Part shown: positions 1 through 11,568 of the stretch, piece after piece | How the letters are laid out: each line of letters starts with the position of its first letter | Position numbering within the stretch: the first letter of the stretch is position 1 | Notes under the pieces: generated by a model | What the model saw: the letters and a program-made list of their open reading frames with translations, nothing else | Told to the model about the DNA's origin: nothing | The model's database searches: none | Source: Muscardinus avellanarius | Taxonomy: Eukaryota; Chordata; Mammalia; Rodentia; Gliridae | Length of the DNA: 64,000 nt | Assembly: GCA_963383645.1 (NCBI GenBank) | Contig: OY726573.1 | Coordinates: forward strand, 17,326,158 to 17,390,157 | Reading direction: 5' to 3' | Made by a program: the position numbers and the translations under genes

Positions 1-125
1 AGGCCAGCCTAAGCAATTTTGGGAGGCCCTTGGCAATTTAGTGAGACCCTTTCAAAATAAAACAGGGCTAAGGATGTAGCTCAGAAATAGAATGCCCTGG
101 GTTCTGCCCAGTACCACAAATAAAA
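1..125 (+). repeat. B1-dID SINE, 5'-truncated by window edge
   Basis: The sequence begins inside the B1-like half and runs through the ID half to CCCAGTACCAC and an A-rich tail. The first part of the element lies outside the window. Confidence 0.85.
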
Positions 126-419
126 TGACATTTGCTTATTCTCTGAGTCTGTCGCTCTCAGCACCATCCTCTCTTCCTAATGCCTTCTCCTTGAACGCCA
201 AACAAAACACATACCCGCCTCCTTCATCTCCTCACAGAATTCCTCCAGGATCCTTCTAAGGAACTGGAAGTTCTTCCCCTTCTGCCCTGGAATTCCTCAG
301 CCACAGCCCCGAGATTTGCAGTTACCTTCATAAGTTAAGGTCTTGGTTCCCAGATCCCCTTTCTACCTCCTCTGGCTAAATTCTAGTAAATTCCTGAAAA
401 GAGTGCCTGTAAGAGATCT
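126..419. other. Unique-looking spacer, no gene seen
   Basis: This is moderately C/T-rich sequence with no SINE body and no convincing exon. It may be a worn L2 fragment, but I cannot align it confidently. ARRB2 would be expected upstream of MED11 from human synteny; no ARRB2 exon is recognised here. Confidence 0.4.
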
Positions 420-618
420 TTTTTTTTTTTTTCTTTTTGTGGTACTAGGGTTCCTGGAAGCCCTTCTACCTCCGGGCTACACTCCCAGACCTATTTTTAT
501 ATTTTTATTTGGAAACAGAGTCTCTTAAGCCAGTGCAGCTGGCTTCGAACCTGCGCGATCCTCCTGTCTCCACCTCCCAAGCTCAGGGATTACAAGCGTG
601 CGCCACCACGCCCGGCTA
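420..618 (-). repeat. B1-dID SINE, shortened subfamily
   Basis: Read on the minus strand, this copy has the tail variant CTTCCAGGAACCCCAGTACC and lacks the 'cagctacttagtgaggc' block after the B box. Both are marks of the shortened subfamily. Flanks AAGAGAT and AAGAAAT look like an imperfect target-site duplication. Confidence 0.85.
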
Positions 619-642
619 AGAAATCATTTCTGAGAGCTTGTG

Positions 643-875
643 TAAAAAAAAAAAAAAAAAAAAAAAAATTTTTTTGGAGGGTCTGGGGATGGAACCCAGA
701 GGCATTCGACCTCCAAGCTACACCTCTTGCCCAATTTTTGATTCTTTATTTTGAAACAGGGTCTCGCTAAGTTGCGGACGGCCTCACTAAGTAGCTGAGG
801 CTGTCCATGAACCGCGATCCTCCGGTCTCAGCCTCCCGAATGCTGGGATGACAAGCGTGCGCCACCACGCCCGGC
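643..875 (-). repeat. B1-dID SINE, CAGACCC-tail subfamily
   Basis: The element sits beside an A run followed by a T run. On the minus strand its ID half ends in the CCCAGACCC variant instead of CCCAGTACC. Confidence 0.85.
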
Positions 876-1084
876 AAATCAAAATGTGTTGACTCTGCCT
901 CTGTAACTGAGAATTTGGCTGCCCAGAGGTGAGAAACCCGGAGGTGAGACCAGAAGATGAAGTTTTCTTCAGTGGAATATCAGCAGAAATGACAGGGGCC
1001 ACTTGCTACTTCCTGGCTGGCCCCGGAAAGGCCCGCCTCCTCCACGACTTCTCTTCCCCTTCCTGCCAGCTGCAACGCAGGAAT

Positions 1085-1899
1085 GGGAACAACCCAGGGG
1101 CATTCTATCTCCAAGATACACCCTAGCCCTTTCCATTTTTTATTTTAAAACAGTCTCACTAACTTGCTGAGGCTGGCCTCAAACTTGCCATCCTCCTGTC
1201 TCAGTCTGCCAAATATAAGATTAGAGGCGTGGGCCATCACCACTACCCCCAAGGAACATCTCAGTTTTGACAACGCAAAAAATAAGACCATGGAGTAGTG
1301 TTTCTCAAGTTTTACTATGCATACAAATCACCTGGAGGTCTTAGAACACAGGCACTGATTCAGTAGGTCTGGGGACTGTGATTCTGTGTTTTGCTTTATT
1401 TTGTCTTTTTGTAGTGGGGATTGAACTCAGGGACATTCTAACTCTGGGTTACACCCCCAGCCCTTTTTATTTATGTTGAAACAAGATCTCACTAGGTTGC
1501 TGAGGCTGGCCTTCAACCTGTGATCCTCCAGTCTCAGTCTCCCAAGTACTGGGATTTACAGGCGGGCACCAACAAGTTTCTAGGTAATGCCAAGATCGTA
1601 CTTTTAAGTAAAGACCCTACAGGGTGACCCAGGTGCACTGAAAGCCTTGGTCCCTGTATGATTTGTGGAGCACACTGAACTTTTTTTTTTCCTTTGTGGT
1701 ACTGAGGATTGAATCCAGGGGCATTCTACCTCAGAGCTACACCCTCAGCCCTGTGTTTTTAATTCTTTATTTTGAAACAGAGTCTCACTAGGTTGCAGAG
1801 GGCCTCACTAAGTAGTTGGGGCTGGCTGCAAACCTGTCATACACCTGTCTCAGCCTCCCAAGTACTAGGATTACAACTGTGTGCCACCATGCCTGGCTT
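1085..1899 (-). repeat. Three minus-strand B1-dID SINEs
   Basis: Copies lie at about 1090-1245 (ID end truncated), 1402-1572 and 1680-1899. The middle copy splits an older MER5A-like DNA transposon relic. Confidence 0.8.
1292..1640 (+). mobile_element. MER5A/B-like hAT-Charlie relic, split by a SINE
   Basis: Bases 1292-1392 resemble the MER5 family: the AATCACCTGGAGG core followed by GATTCAGTAGGTCTGGGG. The expected next part of that family appears at about 1573-1640, beyond a SINE at 1402-1572. This is a fossil of a non-autonomous hAT transposon with no coding capacity. The match is from memory of the consensus, not an alignment. Confidence 0.65.
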
Positions 1900-2218
1900 C
1901 TCATTGAATTATTTTATGAGAAAAAATTAAGTGTACTGAATCATTGAGAAAAATCAATGAATTTTTAGCCTTCAGCCTAACCCAAATGGAGTGTGGGACT
2001 CTGGATTGGATTGGAAGCCACTTTCCCCAAAGGCTGACAGCACTGCTGTACTGTCCTCCGTGCAGAGGACTGCTACTAAAGGCCCAGCACCCTTCTGCCT
2101 GCTGGCTTTGCGCGTGGGCTCTGTCCTCTGGAAGCTTGTGTAAGAGCTTTTTCTTTGAGCCCAGTGTCCTGTTGTGCTGCTTTATTTCTCTCCATTACAC
2201 TGGGCACTTGATGGGCCT

Positions 2219-2662
2219 TTTTTTTTTTTTGGCAGTAGTGGGGATGGAACCCAGGGGCATTCTACGTTTGAGCTACACCCCCAGACCTATTTTATTTTTA
2301 TTCTTTTTTTTTTTTTTTTTTTTTTTTTGCAGGTCTGAGGATGGAACCCAGGGGCACTCAACCTTCAAGCTACACCCCCTGCCCTATTTTTTTTTTAATT
2401 ATTTAATTTGAAACAGTCTAAGTTGCGGAGGGCCTAAGTAGCTACAGTTGTCCGCAAACCACGATTCTCCAGTCTCAGCCTCCCAAATGCTGGGATTACA
2501 AGCGTGTGCCACCACACCTGGCTTATTCTTTATTTTGAAACAGGGTCTCACTGAGTTGCAAAGGGTCTCACCATGCAGCTGAGGCTGGCCGCAAACCCAG
2601 ATCCTTCTGTCTCTGCCTCCCAAATGTTGGGATTACAAGCGTGGATTACCACACCTGGCTCT
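2219..2662 (-). repeat. SINE inside SINE
   Basis: An outer minus-strand B1-dID (2219-2305 and 2523-2662) is interrupted by a second minus-strand copy of the CAGACCC type at about 2305-2522. Both junctions carry TTATTCTTT-like sequence, as expected for a target-site duplication. Confidence 0.75.
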
Positions 2663-2754
2663 GATGGGCCCTTTTAACCTAGAAGCACAAGTCCTTTTTT
2701 CCCCCTTCATTTTCTGTGCTCTCTCCTAGAATTTAAGCTTTCTGGACTGATTCT

Positions 2755-2811
<57 letters not shown>
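2755..2811. repeat. (GA)n microsatellite
   Basis: About 28 uninterrupted GA dinucleotides, followed by purine-rich sequence to about 2840. Confidence 0.95.
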
Positions 2812-2813
<2 letters not shown>

Positions 2814-2904
2814 GGGGAGAGAAGGAAAGAGACAGAAAGTCTTCTTGAATTCAAACCTTTTTTTAAAACACATCACATCTAAGAACAAATAGATCTTTGA
2901 GTTT

Positions 2905-4755
2905 TTGTTTTTTTGTTTTGTTTGGGTTTTCTGCATGCTGTGGAGATCAAACCCAGGGCCTTGCACATGCTGGGCAAGTATCCTCCTTCTAAACTACAAC
3001 CTTTCCCCACTCTCTTTTGTGGTGCTGGGGTTTGAAGGGGAGGTATTCTACTTCCCAGCTATACACCTAGCCCTATTTTATTTTGAAACAGGGTCTCTGT
3101 AATCCCAGTATTTTAGAGGCTGAGACAGGAGAATCACAGGTTCGAGGACTGTTTCAGCAACTTAATAAAACTCTCAGCAATTTGGTGAGACCTTGTCTCA
3201 AAATAAAAAATAAAAGCCCGGTGTGGTGGCGCACGCTTGTAATCACAGTACTTGAAAGGCTGAGACAGGAAGATCACAGGTTCGAGGACAGCCTCAACAA
3301 GTAGTGAGGTTCTCATCAATCTAGTAAGACCCTATTTCCAAACAAACAAAAAAAATAAATAGAGCTGAGGGTGTGGCTTGGAGGTAGAATGTTCCTGGGT
3401 TTCAGCCCAGGACAAACAAACAAACAAAAAGGCTGAGAAAGTTGGATTGCAGGCTTGCAGCCAACCTCAGCTACTTAGTGAGATCCTCTGCAACTTACTA
3501 AGACACCTGTATCAAAATAAAGAATAAAAAATAAAGCTGGGTGAGGTGGCACAAGGGAGGCTGAGACAAGAGGATTGTACAGGTTCAAAGCCAGCCTCAG
3601 CTACTTAATGAGGCTCTCAGCAACTTAGACCATTTCCAAATAAAGTATAAAATAGGTCTGAGAGTATAGCTTGGAGGTAGAAAGCCTCTGGGTTCCACCC
3701 CCAGTACCACCAAAATAAATAAATATATTAATTAATTAATTTTTAAAAATCGATCCAAGAGCCAGGGGAGGTGGTACACACTTGTAATCCCAGCATTCTG
3801 GAGGCTGAGACAGGAGGATCACAGTTCGCAGACAGCCTCATCTACTTAGTGAGACCCTGTTTCAAAATAAAGAATAAAAAATTGGGCAGGAGGTGTAGCT
3901 CAGGGGTCGTTGCCTCTGGGTTCCATCCCCAGACCTGCAAAAAAAAAAAAAAAAAAAAATAGAGCCAGGAATGTGGCTCAGAGGTATTCAGAATGCCTCT
4001 GGGTTCAATTCCCAGTACCACAAAAATAAATAAATAAATAACTAAATCTATCTATCTCAGCATGATGGTGCACACTTGCAATCCCAGTACTTGGGAGGCT
4101 GAGACAGCAGGATCACAGGTTTGTGGCCAGCCTGGGCAACGTAGTGAGACCCTGTTTCAAAAATAAGAGAATAAAATAGGGCTGAGACTGTAGCTTGGTG
4201 GTACTACTTTTTTTTTTTTTTGGTGGTACTGGGGGTGGAACCCAGAGGCTTTCTACCTCTGGGCTATACTCCCAGACCTTTTTTATATTTTATTTGAAAA
4301 CAGGGTCTCACTAAGTTGCTGAGAGCCTCACTAAGTAGCTGAGGCTGGCTTCAAACCCGTGCGATCCTCCTGTCTCAGCCTCCCAAGCGCACGGATTACA
4401 AGCGTCACCGCGCCCGGCTTGTAGCTTGGTGGTAGAATGCCCCTGGGTTCCATCCCTAGTCCCAAATAAAAGATAAGATAAAATTAAAAAAATAAATAAA
4501 TAAAAAAGGACTGGGAGAGCCGGGTGTGGTGGCGCACACTTGTAATCCCCGTGCAGGTTTGAAGCCAGCTTCAGCTGGCTTAAGAGTCTCTGTTTCCAAA
4601 TAAAATATAAAATAGGCCTCAGAGTATAGCCCGGAGGTAGAAAGCCCCTGGGTTCCATCCCCAGTACCACCAAAAAAAAAAAAAAAAAAAAAGGACTGGG
4701 AGTGTAGCTCAGAGATGGAATGACTCTGAGTTTAATCCCCCCTACCACAAAAAAA
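2905..4755. repeat. Dense SINE cluster with an ID monomer and a nested copy
   Basis: It begins with a minus-strand ID-like monomer (2925-3010, with the GGGCCTTGCACATGCTGGGC variant). Then come a minus/plus head-to-head pair (3018-3091 and 3098-3218) and plus-strand copies at 3219-3440, 3430-3535, 3536-3715 and 3758-3940, with an ID tail at 3961-4030. A plus copy at 4052-4480 is split by a minus copy at 4205-4418; TGTAGCTTGGTGGTA flanks both sides of the insert. Further plus pieces lie at 4518-4675 and 4690-4755. Confidence 0.8.
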
Positions 4756-4929
4756 AAAGGAAAGAAAGAAACTTCCAGTATTCTCATACCCAGTATCCTG
4801 ATATGTTGAAGGATGTGTATTTGCCGAGATATATGAAGTCAAAGATGAGATGTGGAAGTCTAACTACTTTGAATAACTCTCCTTAATTTTAGTACCACCT
4901 TGGGATGACATTAACTTGGGAGTTAATCA

Positions 4930-4939
<10 letters not shown>

Positions 4940-4963
<24 letters not shown>

Positions 4964-5858
4964 TTTGGAGGTACTAAGGATTAAACCAGGGCTATTCTAC
5001 CTCCAAGCTACACCTCAGCCCTATTTTTTACTCATTATTTTTGAAACGGGTCTCACAAGTTGCAGGGGGCCTTACTAGGTAGCTAAGCCTGGCCATGAAC
5101 CTGTGACCCTCCGGTCTCAGCCTCCTAAGTACTTGGATAGTTACTACTTCACTGATACGTCACTCACCTCTTAGCTTATGTTTTGCAGCTGTTATCTAAA
5201 TGACCCTTCTCCCCCTGGGCGTGGTGGCGCATGCTTGTAATCCCCGCGCTTGGGAGGCGGAGACAGGAGGATCGCGCTGGTTCGGAGCCAGCCTCACTGG
5301 CTTAAGAGACTCTGTTTCCACATAAAAATGTTAAAAAATAGGTCTGGGAGTGTAGCCCGTGGGAGTGTATACCGGAGGTAGAAGGGCTTCCAGGAACCCC
5401 AGTACCACCAAAAAAAAAAAAAAAAAAACTCTCTCCCAACCCCTACCCAGGCTCCATGATGCTGGGAATTGAACCCAGGAGTATTCTACCTCTGGGTTAC
5501 ACCCCCAGCCTTATTTTATTTTTTATTTGGAAACAGGGTCTCGCTTGCTGAGTTGCTAAAGCTAGCGATCCTCCTGTCTCAGCCTCCCCAGTACTGGAAT
5601 TACAAGTATGTGCCACCAGGCCTGATTTGCTGACCACTTTTAAAAATACCTTTATTGTAGCCGGGCATGGTGGTACACACTTGTAATCTCAGTACTTGGG
5701 AGGCTGAGACAGGAGGATTGCAGGTTTGTAGCCAGCCCCAGCTATTTAGGCCCTCCACTTAGTAAGACCCTGTTTCATAAAGAATGAAAGATAGGGCCAG
5801 GGATGTAGCTCAAAGGCGGAATACCTCAGGCTTCAATTCCCAGTACTGCAAAACATAA
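4940..5858. repeat. Four B1-dID SINEs of mixed orientation
   Basis: Copies are at about 4940-5135 (-), 5213-5410 (+, shortened subfamily), 5441-5630 (-) and 5658-5855 (+). Bases 5136-5212 are unassigned. Confidence 0.8.
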
Positions 5859-5999
5859 AAATGAAAACATAAGTAAAATAAAAGTATTTTGTACTGTTAT
5901 TTTATTAGGATTCAGGGAAGAATAAAGTTAAATGCTAGATCTGTAAAGTTGAATTGTCCATTCATTTGCTACCACTGTGCAAACTTGTTTTTTGGTCTT

Positions 6000-6062
6000 T
6001 TATTTTGGCAGTGCCAGAGATCAAACCCAGGGCTTCCTCCATGTCCTCTACCCCAAGCCCTG
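6000..6062 (-). repeat. ID-like fragment
   Basis: Minus-strand ID-type sequence (GATCAAACCCAGGGC then CTCTACC) without a B1 half. Confidence 0.5.
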
Positions 6063-6099
6063 GTTTCATTCTTGATGACTGCCTATAAACTATCAAGAG

Positions 6100-6765
6100 T
6101 GATCCTTCCAAAAAGATAAACTGGTCATAATAGTTTCCAAAAATCCTTCAATGGTTCTCAGTGACTTCAGAATAAAATCCAAATTACTTAGCTTCCAAAC
6201 CTCTTCCTGACCCAGTACCCACCCCCAATTTCACCACCCTCACACTTAAAGGCACCACCAACCTATATCACTCCACTGAAACTGAACTCCTTGCTGGACT
6301 CTAAATGTGCCAGGCTCCTTCACATGCTCGTGCCAATGCAGTGTCCCTTTTCCATTTCAGTCTTTCACCTACCTGGTTAGCACTTTTAAGATTCAGCTCA
6401 AACAAGACATCCCCGAGCTTCCTCTGTGCTCCCTGCCATACACCTTGCGCATTTGTCTACCAATCCCACTGTCATGTGAGAGTTCACCTAGTTCATCTTT
6501 ATACTCCCAGGGCCCAGCAAAAATTAAGTAACGTGAAAAGGAACGGGGGAAAGACTAGCAGGAGCCAGCATTCGAGAATATATCAAGAGTCTGTGTTGCA
6601 GCCAGGGTCCTGGCCAGGGAGACTCATGTAAGACTCACCAAGTCCAGCTTTCCGCGGGCAGAGTTGACAAAGGGCCCATGCCTTTCCAGTCTGAAGGAAT
6701 ACCCTGAAACCTCCACCATCGTCACCTAGCACCCGGCAGACGCTTAATAAATTCCTGTAGGATAT
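6100..6765 (+). mobile_element. LINE-2 3' relic
   Basis: Bases 6100-6535 follow the L2 3' region: AATAAAATCCAAA, then CTTCCTGACC, GATTCAGCTCAAA and CTTTATACTCCCAGGGCCCAGCA. A separate stretch at 6722-6765 (CCTAGCACCCGGCAGACGCT then TAATAAATT) matches the L2 terminus. Bases 6536-6721 between them are unassigned. The copy is old and diverged, with no useful reading frame. Confidence 0.7.
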
Positions 6766-6839
6766 GTCAAATGCAGCCCACAAGACGGTGTCCAGATCTG
6801 AATAGCCGTAAGCCAGGAGCTACCTCCACAGCGCCCCCT

Positions 6840-7055
6840 ACCGGCAACTCGAAGTCCAGCATTGGAGGCGCAGGACGCCCTGGGAGTTGTAGTTCGCGAG
6901 GCGCACCCAGCAGGGTGAGACCGCGCGGGGCACCCTGGGAATTGAAGTGCCGGCTAGAGTGGCCCCTGCGCAGGCGCACACCGACGGCCACTTCCGAGCC
7001 CCGGCGTCGCACCTCGCTGAAGAGGAAAGTCCTGCGGACGTCTCCCAGAGGGACG
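6840..7055 (+). promoter_or_regulatory. MED11: MED11 promoter: ZNF143-like and NRF1-like motifs, no TATA
   Basis: The 200 bp before the MED11 start codon are CpG-rich and lack a TATA box. CTGGGAGTTGTAGTT at 6880-6894 is the reverse complement of the ACTACAACTCCCAG promoter motif bound by ZNF143/THAP11. A weaker relative, CTGGGAATTGAAG, lies at 6935-6947. TGCGCAGGCGCA at 6967-6978 fits the NRF1 consensus. An ETS-like CACTTCCG follows near 6990. This set is typical of housekeeping genes. The binding factors are inferred from motif knowledge. Confidence 0.6.
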
Positions 7056-8002
7056 ATGGCTACCTACAGCCTGGCAAACGAGCGACTACGCGCTCTGGAA
7101 GACATCGAGCGGGAAATTGGAGCCATCCTCCAGAATGCAGGTTTGGAATGCAAGGAACGGAAGGTCGAGAGCGAAAGCGAGCCGAAGCAGCTCGCACATG
7201 CGCTGAGCGGAGACGGCGCGGGGCGGGGGGGACCCCAGGCGCATGCGCGGCGACAGCGTGGGTGGGAGCGGCTAGCCTTAGGGCGGGACTCGGCTGCCAA
7301 TCTCCAGCTAGCCCCGCCCTCCCCTCCTCCGCCAGGAACTGTGATCCTGGAACTGTCCAAGGAAAAAACCAACGAGCGGCTCCTAGACCGGCAGGCGGCA
7401 GCCTTCACCGCTTCGGTGCAGCACGTGGAGGCGGAGCTGTCGGCTCAGATCCGCTACCTCACCCAGGTGGGTGTGTCGGGGAGGTGTTGCGCGCCGCTTA
7501 GCCTTAGCCCTAGGGAACCCTTGGCAGAGTGTTAGCTGGGCGTAACCCGGCCTCCCAGACCCGCACCGCCTCGGCTGGGCAGACCCCTTCCTTCCACAGG
7601 GCTGATTTCTCCGCTAAAAGCAAAGGCCCAAAGGCGGCCCTGCCTACCTGCATAGCATCACCACTGCCCATGGGAAAGTGCCTGGGAGAGGGCGTGGAAA
7701 CAATACCACAGCACAAAATTTTGCTCCTACAAACAGCCTGACCTCCGGGACATGAGTCCCCAGATACTTACATCCCGAGAAAATGGGCAGATTTAAGAGG
7801 GTTCCAAAATCCTTGGGACAGCGGGGCGTGGTGGCGCCCGCTTGTAATCCCCGCCCTTGGGAGGCTGAGACAGGAGGATCACGCAGGTTCGAAGCCAGCC
7901 TCAGCTACTTAGTGAGGCTCTCAGCAACTTAGTGAGACCCTGTTTCCAAATAAAATATAAAATAGGTCTGGGGTATATAGCCCAAAGGTTCCACCCCCAG
8001 TA

Positions 8003-8041
<39 letters not shown>

Positions 8042-8419
8042 CCTTGGGACAACTACTACCCTTTGTTAACATTTATATCTGCCAGGTATTGTGCATTATC
8101 TAGACCTAGACTCTGTGGAAGTAGTTACTGTGGTCCCCATTTCACAGATGAAGTTAACAGAAGTTAAATATTGCCCTAGTCATTGAGCTGCCAGGAAGCA
8201 CAACAGAGCAGACTCGGGAAGAAATGAGACAAGCCTTTTGGTGAGGGAGGCGGTGCCACTAATCGGTCTACTGTCCTGCAGGTGGCCACAGGGCAGCCCC
8301 ACGAGGGCTCCAGCTACTCTTCAAGGAAGGACTGTCAAATGGCTCTAAAGCGTGTAGACTATGCCCGCCTCAAGCTCAGTGATGTGGCCCGAACCTGTGA
8401 GCAGATGCTGGAGAACTAA
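7056..8419 (+). CDS. MED11: Mediator complex subunit 11 (3 exons, 117 aa)
   Basis: Coding exons are 7056-7140, 7336-7466 and 8282-8419, each with GT/AG junctions; together they give 117 aa and a TAA stop. The protein starts [18 protein letters not shown] and ends with TCEQMLEN, essentially the known mammalian MED11 of the same length. MED11 is a small helical subunit of the Mediator head module. It pairs with MED22 and helps link RNA polymerase II and TFIIH to promoters in the nucleus. The start is fixed by homology: the frame is open upstream to 6771, but that part has no MED11 similarity. Intron 1 is 195 nt, a multiple of three, and has no in-frame stop, so retaining it would keep the frame. 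Intron 2 (7467-8281) carries a SINE and a MIR. CXCL16 follows on the other strand, as in human. No canonical AATAAA is seen soon after the stop; AATATA lies near 8683. Confidence 0.97.
7239..7248. promoter_or_regulatory. MED11: NRF1-type palindrome in MED11 intron 1
   Basis: GCGCATGCGC is a perfect palindrome matching the NRF1 consensus core. It lies inside the 195-bp first intron, about 180 bp downstream of the start codon, and continues the CpG-rich promoter region. Confidence 0.5.
7823..8037 (+). repeat. B1-dID SINE in MED11 intron 2 with (CA)n tail
   Basis: A plus-strand copy with the AAATAAAATATAAAATAGG linker. The A-tail position is occupied by a CA repeat (8005-8036). The flanks share a direct repeat, AAATCCTTGGGACA, before 7823 and after 8037: a clean target-site duplication. 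Confidence 0.9.
8050..8205 (+). mobile_element. MIR relic
   Basis: The CCCCATTTCACAGATGAAG block followed by the GCCCTAGTCATTGAGCTGCCAGGAAG region matches the MIR core. It is ancient and non-coding, inside MED11 intron 2. Confidence 0.65.
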
Positions 8420-8775
8420 GATGAGGAAGTGGAACCAGAGGGCCGAGGAGCACCGTGACCTGCACCTTGGGACAGGACCTGGTCAGAGTCTATGGCAGAA
8501 GGCAGAAATGGAGAAGCTGAAGGCCACGCCTGCCCACAGCTCTGGCCTGGTTGCTCCAGCAGGGTGCTGCTGCTTTGCACGTGACAAGCTCAGACAGGAG
8601 CTGGACTTTCAGCTCCCCTACCCACTTCCTCATGCAGGAGGCCATGCCTCTGCCCCAGGCTTCCCAAAGACTGGGACGAATGAATATACATTCTTCCTCT
8701 TTGAAAAAGACAAAACAAGAACTAAGGATGCTTTATAACAAACACAGTAACAAGTTTTTTAAAAGAAGACCAAGC
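8420..8775 (+). other. MED11: MED11 3' UTR and unique 3' flank
   Basis: Non-repetitive sequence between the MED11 stop and the next SINE. It probably holds the 3' UTR. The polyadenylation site is uncertain: AATATA near 8683 is a weak candidate, and AATAAA occurs only inside the SINE tail near 8984. Confidence 0.5.
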
Positions 8776-9556
8776 TGAGCAGGGCATGGTGATCCACACT
8801 TGTAATCCCAGTACTTGGGAAGCTGAGACAGGAGGATTACAGGTTCGAAGCCAGCCTTGGCAACTTAGTGAGGTCCTCCACAACTTAGTGAGACCCTGTT
8901 TCCAAATAAGAAATAAAATCGGGTTGGAGCTATAACTTGGAGTAGAATGCCTCTGCGTTCAATCCCCAGGATCAATCAACCAATAAATAAATACCACAGT
9001 CACTGGGGTGTACATGAGCGTGAAGGAGGAAGTAAGCTGAGACTGTGTAACGTCAGCACGGCAGCCACTGAGGAGCCAGGGGGAAGCCCAGACCTTCCGT
9101 GTGGGTCTTGGAGGCACAGCTGGTGTAGTGTGACCTTGTGACCAGGGGGTACCAACAGCAGAGAAGCTCACGCCAGGTCATAGTAGCAGAGCCAGAAGCC
9201 AATGTCTGTAGAAGTCAGAAAGCTGGGCGTGGTGGTGCACACTTGTAATCCCAGTACTTGGGAGGCTGAGACAGGAGGCTCGCAGGTTCACAGCCAGCCT
9301 CAGCTACTTAGGCCCTCTGCAACTTAGCGAGACTCTGCTTCAAAATAAAGGATAAAAATAAGCTAAGCAGGGTGGCATATGCTTGGAATCTTAGCATTTG
9401 GGAGGCTGAGACAGGAGGATTATGGTTCACAGACAGCCTCAGCTACACAGTGAGGTCCTCTGCAACTTAGTGAGACTCTGTTTCAAAATAAAGAAAAAAA
9501 ATAGGGCTGGGGTAGAGCTCAGACGTAGAATGCCCCTGGATTCCATTCCCAGTACC

Positions 9557-9587
<31 letters not shown>

Positions 9588-10671
9588 AAAGAAAGAAAGA
9601 AAGAGAGAGGGAGAGAGAGAAAGAAACAGGACTCGGGGTATAACTTGGAGATGGAATGCCCTTGGGTTCAATCCCCAGTACCACACACACAAAAAAAAGA
9701 GTAATTTTTTTTTTTTAAGAGTAATTCTAAAAAGCCAGGGGTTGCTGTTACACACTTATATTCCCAGTACTTGGGACTCTGAGACAGGAAGATCACAGGT
9801 TCGTGGCCAACCTCAGCTATTTAGTGAGATCCTCTGCAACTTAGATCTTGTTTCAAATAAACAATTGAAGAGCCGGGCGTGGCGGCGCACACTTGTAATC
9901 CCAGCATTTGGGAGGCTGAGACCGGAGGATCGTGGTTCGCAGACAGCCTCAGCTACTTAGTGAGGCCCTCTGCAACTCAGTGAGACCTGGTTTCAAAATT
10001 TAAAAAAAAAAAAAAATGGGCAGGGGGTGAAGCTCGGAGGTCAAATGCCCCTGGGTTCCATCCCCAGACCCGCAAAAAAACAAAACAAACAAAAAAAAAA
10101 AAAAACAAAGAATTGAAAAATAGGGCTGGGAAGCCAGGTTTGGTGGCACACACTTGTAATCCCAGCATTCGGGAGGCAGAGACGGGAGGATCACAGTTCG
10201 CAGACAGCCTCAGCTATTTACAGCTCAGTGAGACTCTGTTTCAAAATAAAGAATAAAAAATAGGGCTCAGGTGTAGCTCAGAGGTAAAATGCCCCTGGGT
10301 TCCATCTCCAGTACTGAAAAAAAAAAAAAAAGAAAAGAAAAATAGGATGGGGGTGTAGCTCAGGGGTAGAATGCCCCTGGGTTCAATCCTCAGTACTGCA
10401 GAAAAGAAAGTAATTCTAAAAATATTTTTTGTAGTAAACACACAGCCGAGCATGGTGGCGCAGGTTTGTAATCTCAGCATTTGGAAAGCTGAGACTGGAG
10501 GATTGCGGTTCACAAACAGCCTCAGCTACTTAGTGAGGCCCTCTGCAACTCAGTGAGACCCTGTTTCAAAATAAAGAATAAAAAAATAGGGCTGGAGGTG
10601 TAGCTCAGAAGTAGAATGTCCCTGGGTTCCATCCCCAGTACCACAAATACACACGCACACACATACTCGTG

Positions 10672-10713
<42 letters not shown>
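8776..10713 (+). repeat. Run of plus-strand B1-dID SINEs
   Basis: Copies lie at about 8776-8990, 9222-9345, 9360-9562, 9734-9870, 9871-10080 (CAGACCC type), 10133-10320 and 10445-10645, with lone ID tails at 9628-9690 and 10340-10400. All are on the plus strand. The last ends in an AC/CA tract (10646-10713) and the copy at 9360 in an A/G-rich tract. Unique sequence at about 8991-9221 is not assigned. Confidence 0.8.
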
Positions 10714-10716
<3 letters not shown>

Positions 10717-10779
10717 TTTGCCCATGTCATCAATACATAAGGTTAAAGGCAGATTTTCTTAAATTTTTGTATTTTTTTT

Positions 10780-11263
10780 TTTACAGTGCTGGTATCAAAC
10801 TCAGGGCCTCATACATGCTAAGCAAATACTCTACCCCTGAGCTGCACTCCAGCCTCCTGATTTTATAGTATTACATTGTATGTGGTGGGGGGGGGGTGTT
10901 GCTGGGTATTGAACCCAGGGACATTCTACCTCTGGAGTTATACCCCAGTCTTATTTTATTTTTTACTTTGAAACAGGGTCTTAATAAATTACTGCGGGCC
11001 TAAGTTGCTAAGGCTGGCCTCAAACCTGCAATCCTGTGTCAGCCTCCAAAGTACGGGGACTACTGGCATGTGCCACCATGCTCAACTCCATTTTTTTAAA
11101 GTTGGGGGCAGAGCCACATGAAGTTCATGCCTGTATTCCCAGGTATTTAGGAGGCTGAAAGCAGGGGTATCCAAGATAGAGGCCAGCCTGGGCCATTAGG
11201 AAGACTCTCAAAATTTTCAAAACGGCTGGGGATGTAGCTCAGTTATAGAGCACCCCTGGGTTC

Positions 11264-11319
<56 letters not shown>

Positions 11320-11537
11320 TACACTAGTCTTTATTTATTTATTTATTTGGTGTTGGAAAATGTATCAAGGGACAGTCTACCTTCAAGGTATACGCTCAAC
11401 TTTTTTACTTTTGAAATGGGGGTCTCATTAAGTTGCTGAGGGACTCACTAAGTTGCTGAGGCCGGCCTTGAACCTGCTGCAATACTCTGTCAGCCTCCCA
11501 TCTACCAGGATTACAGGTATGCACACCATGCCCGGCT
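10780..11537. repeat. SINE cluster at the CXCL16 3' end
   Basis: It comprises a minus ID monomer (10780-10855), a minus B1-dID (10885-11085), an older plus copy (11105-11265) ending in (CA)n at 11266-11317, and a minus copy (11343-11537) that ends 31 bp before the CXCL16 stop codon. Confidence 0.75.
11330..11335 (-). terminator. CXCL16: Possible CXCL16 polyadenylation signal
   Basis: TTTATT on the plus strand reads AATAAA on the minus strand, about 235 nt past the CXCL16 stop. It lies in a TTTA repeat belonging to a SINE tail, so use by the gene is uncertain. Confidence 0.3.
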
Positions 11538-11568
11538 CTCAGTATTTTCACAAGCTTCCTTTCTTGGT

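Noticed and set aside
6771..7535. Continuous 254-codon frame over MED11 exons 1 and 2
   Set aside because: It runs through a GT/AG intron and past exon 2. The spliced form gives exactly the known 117-aa MED11, so the long frame is not the main product.
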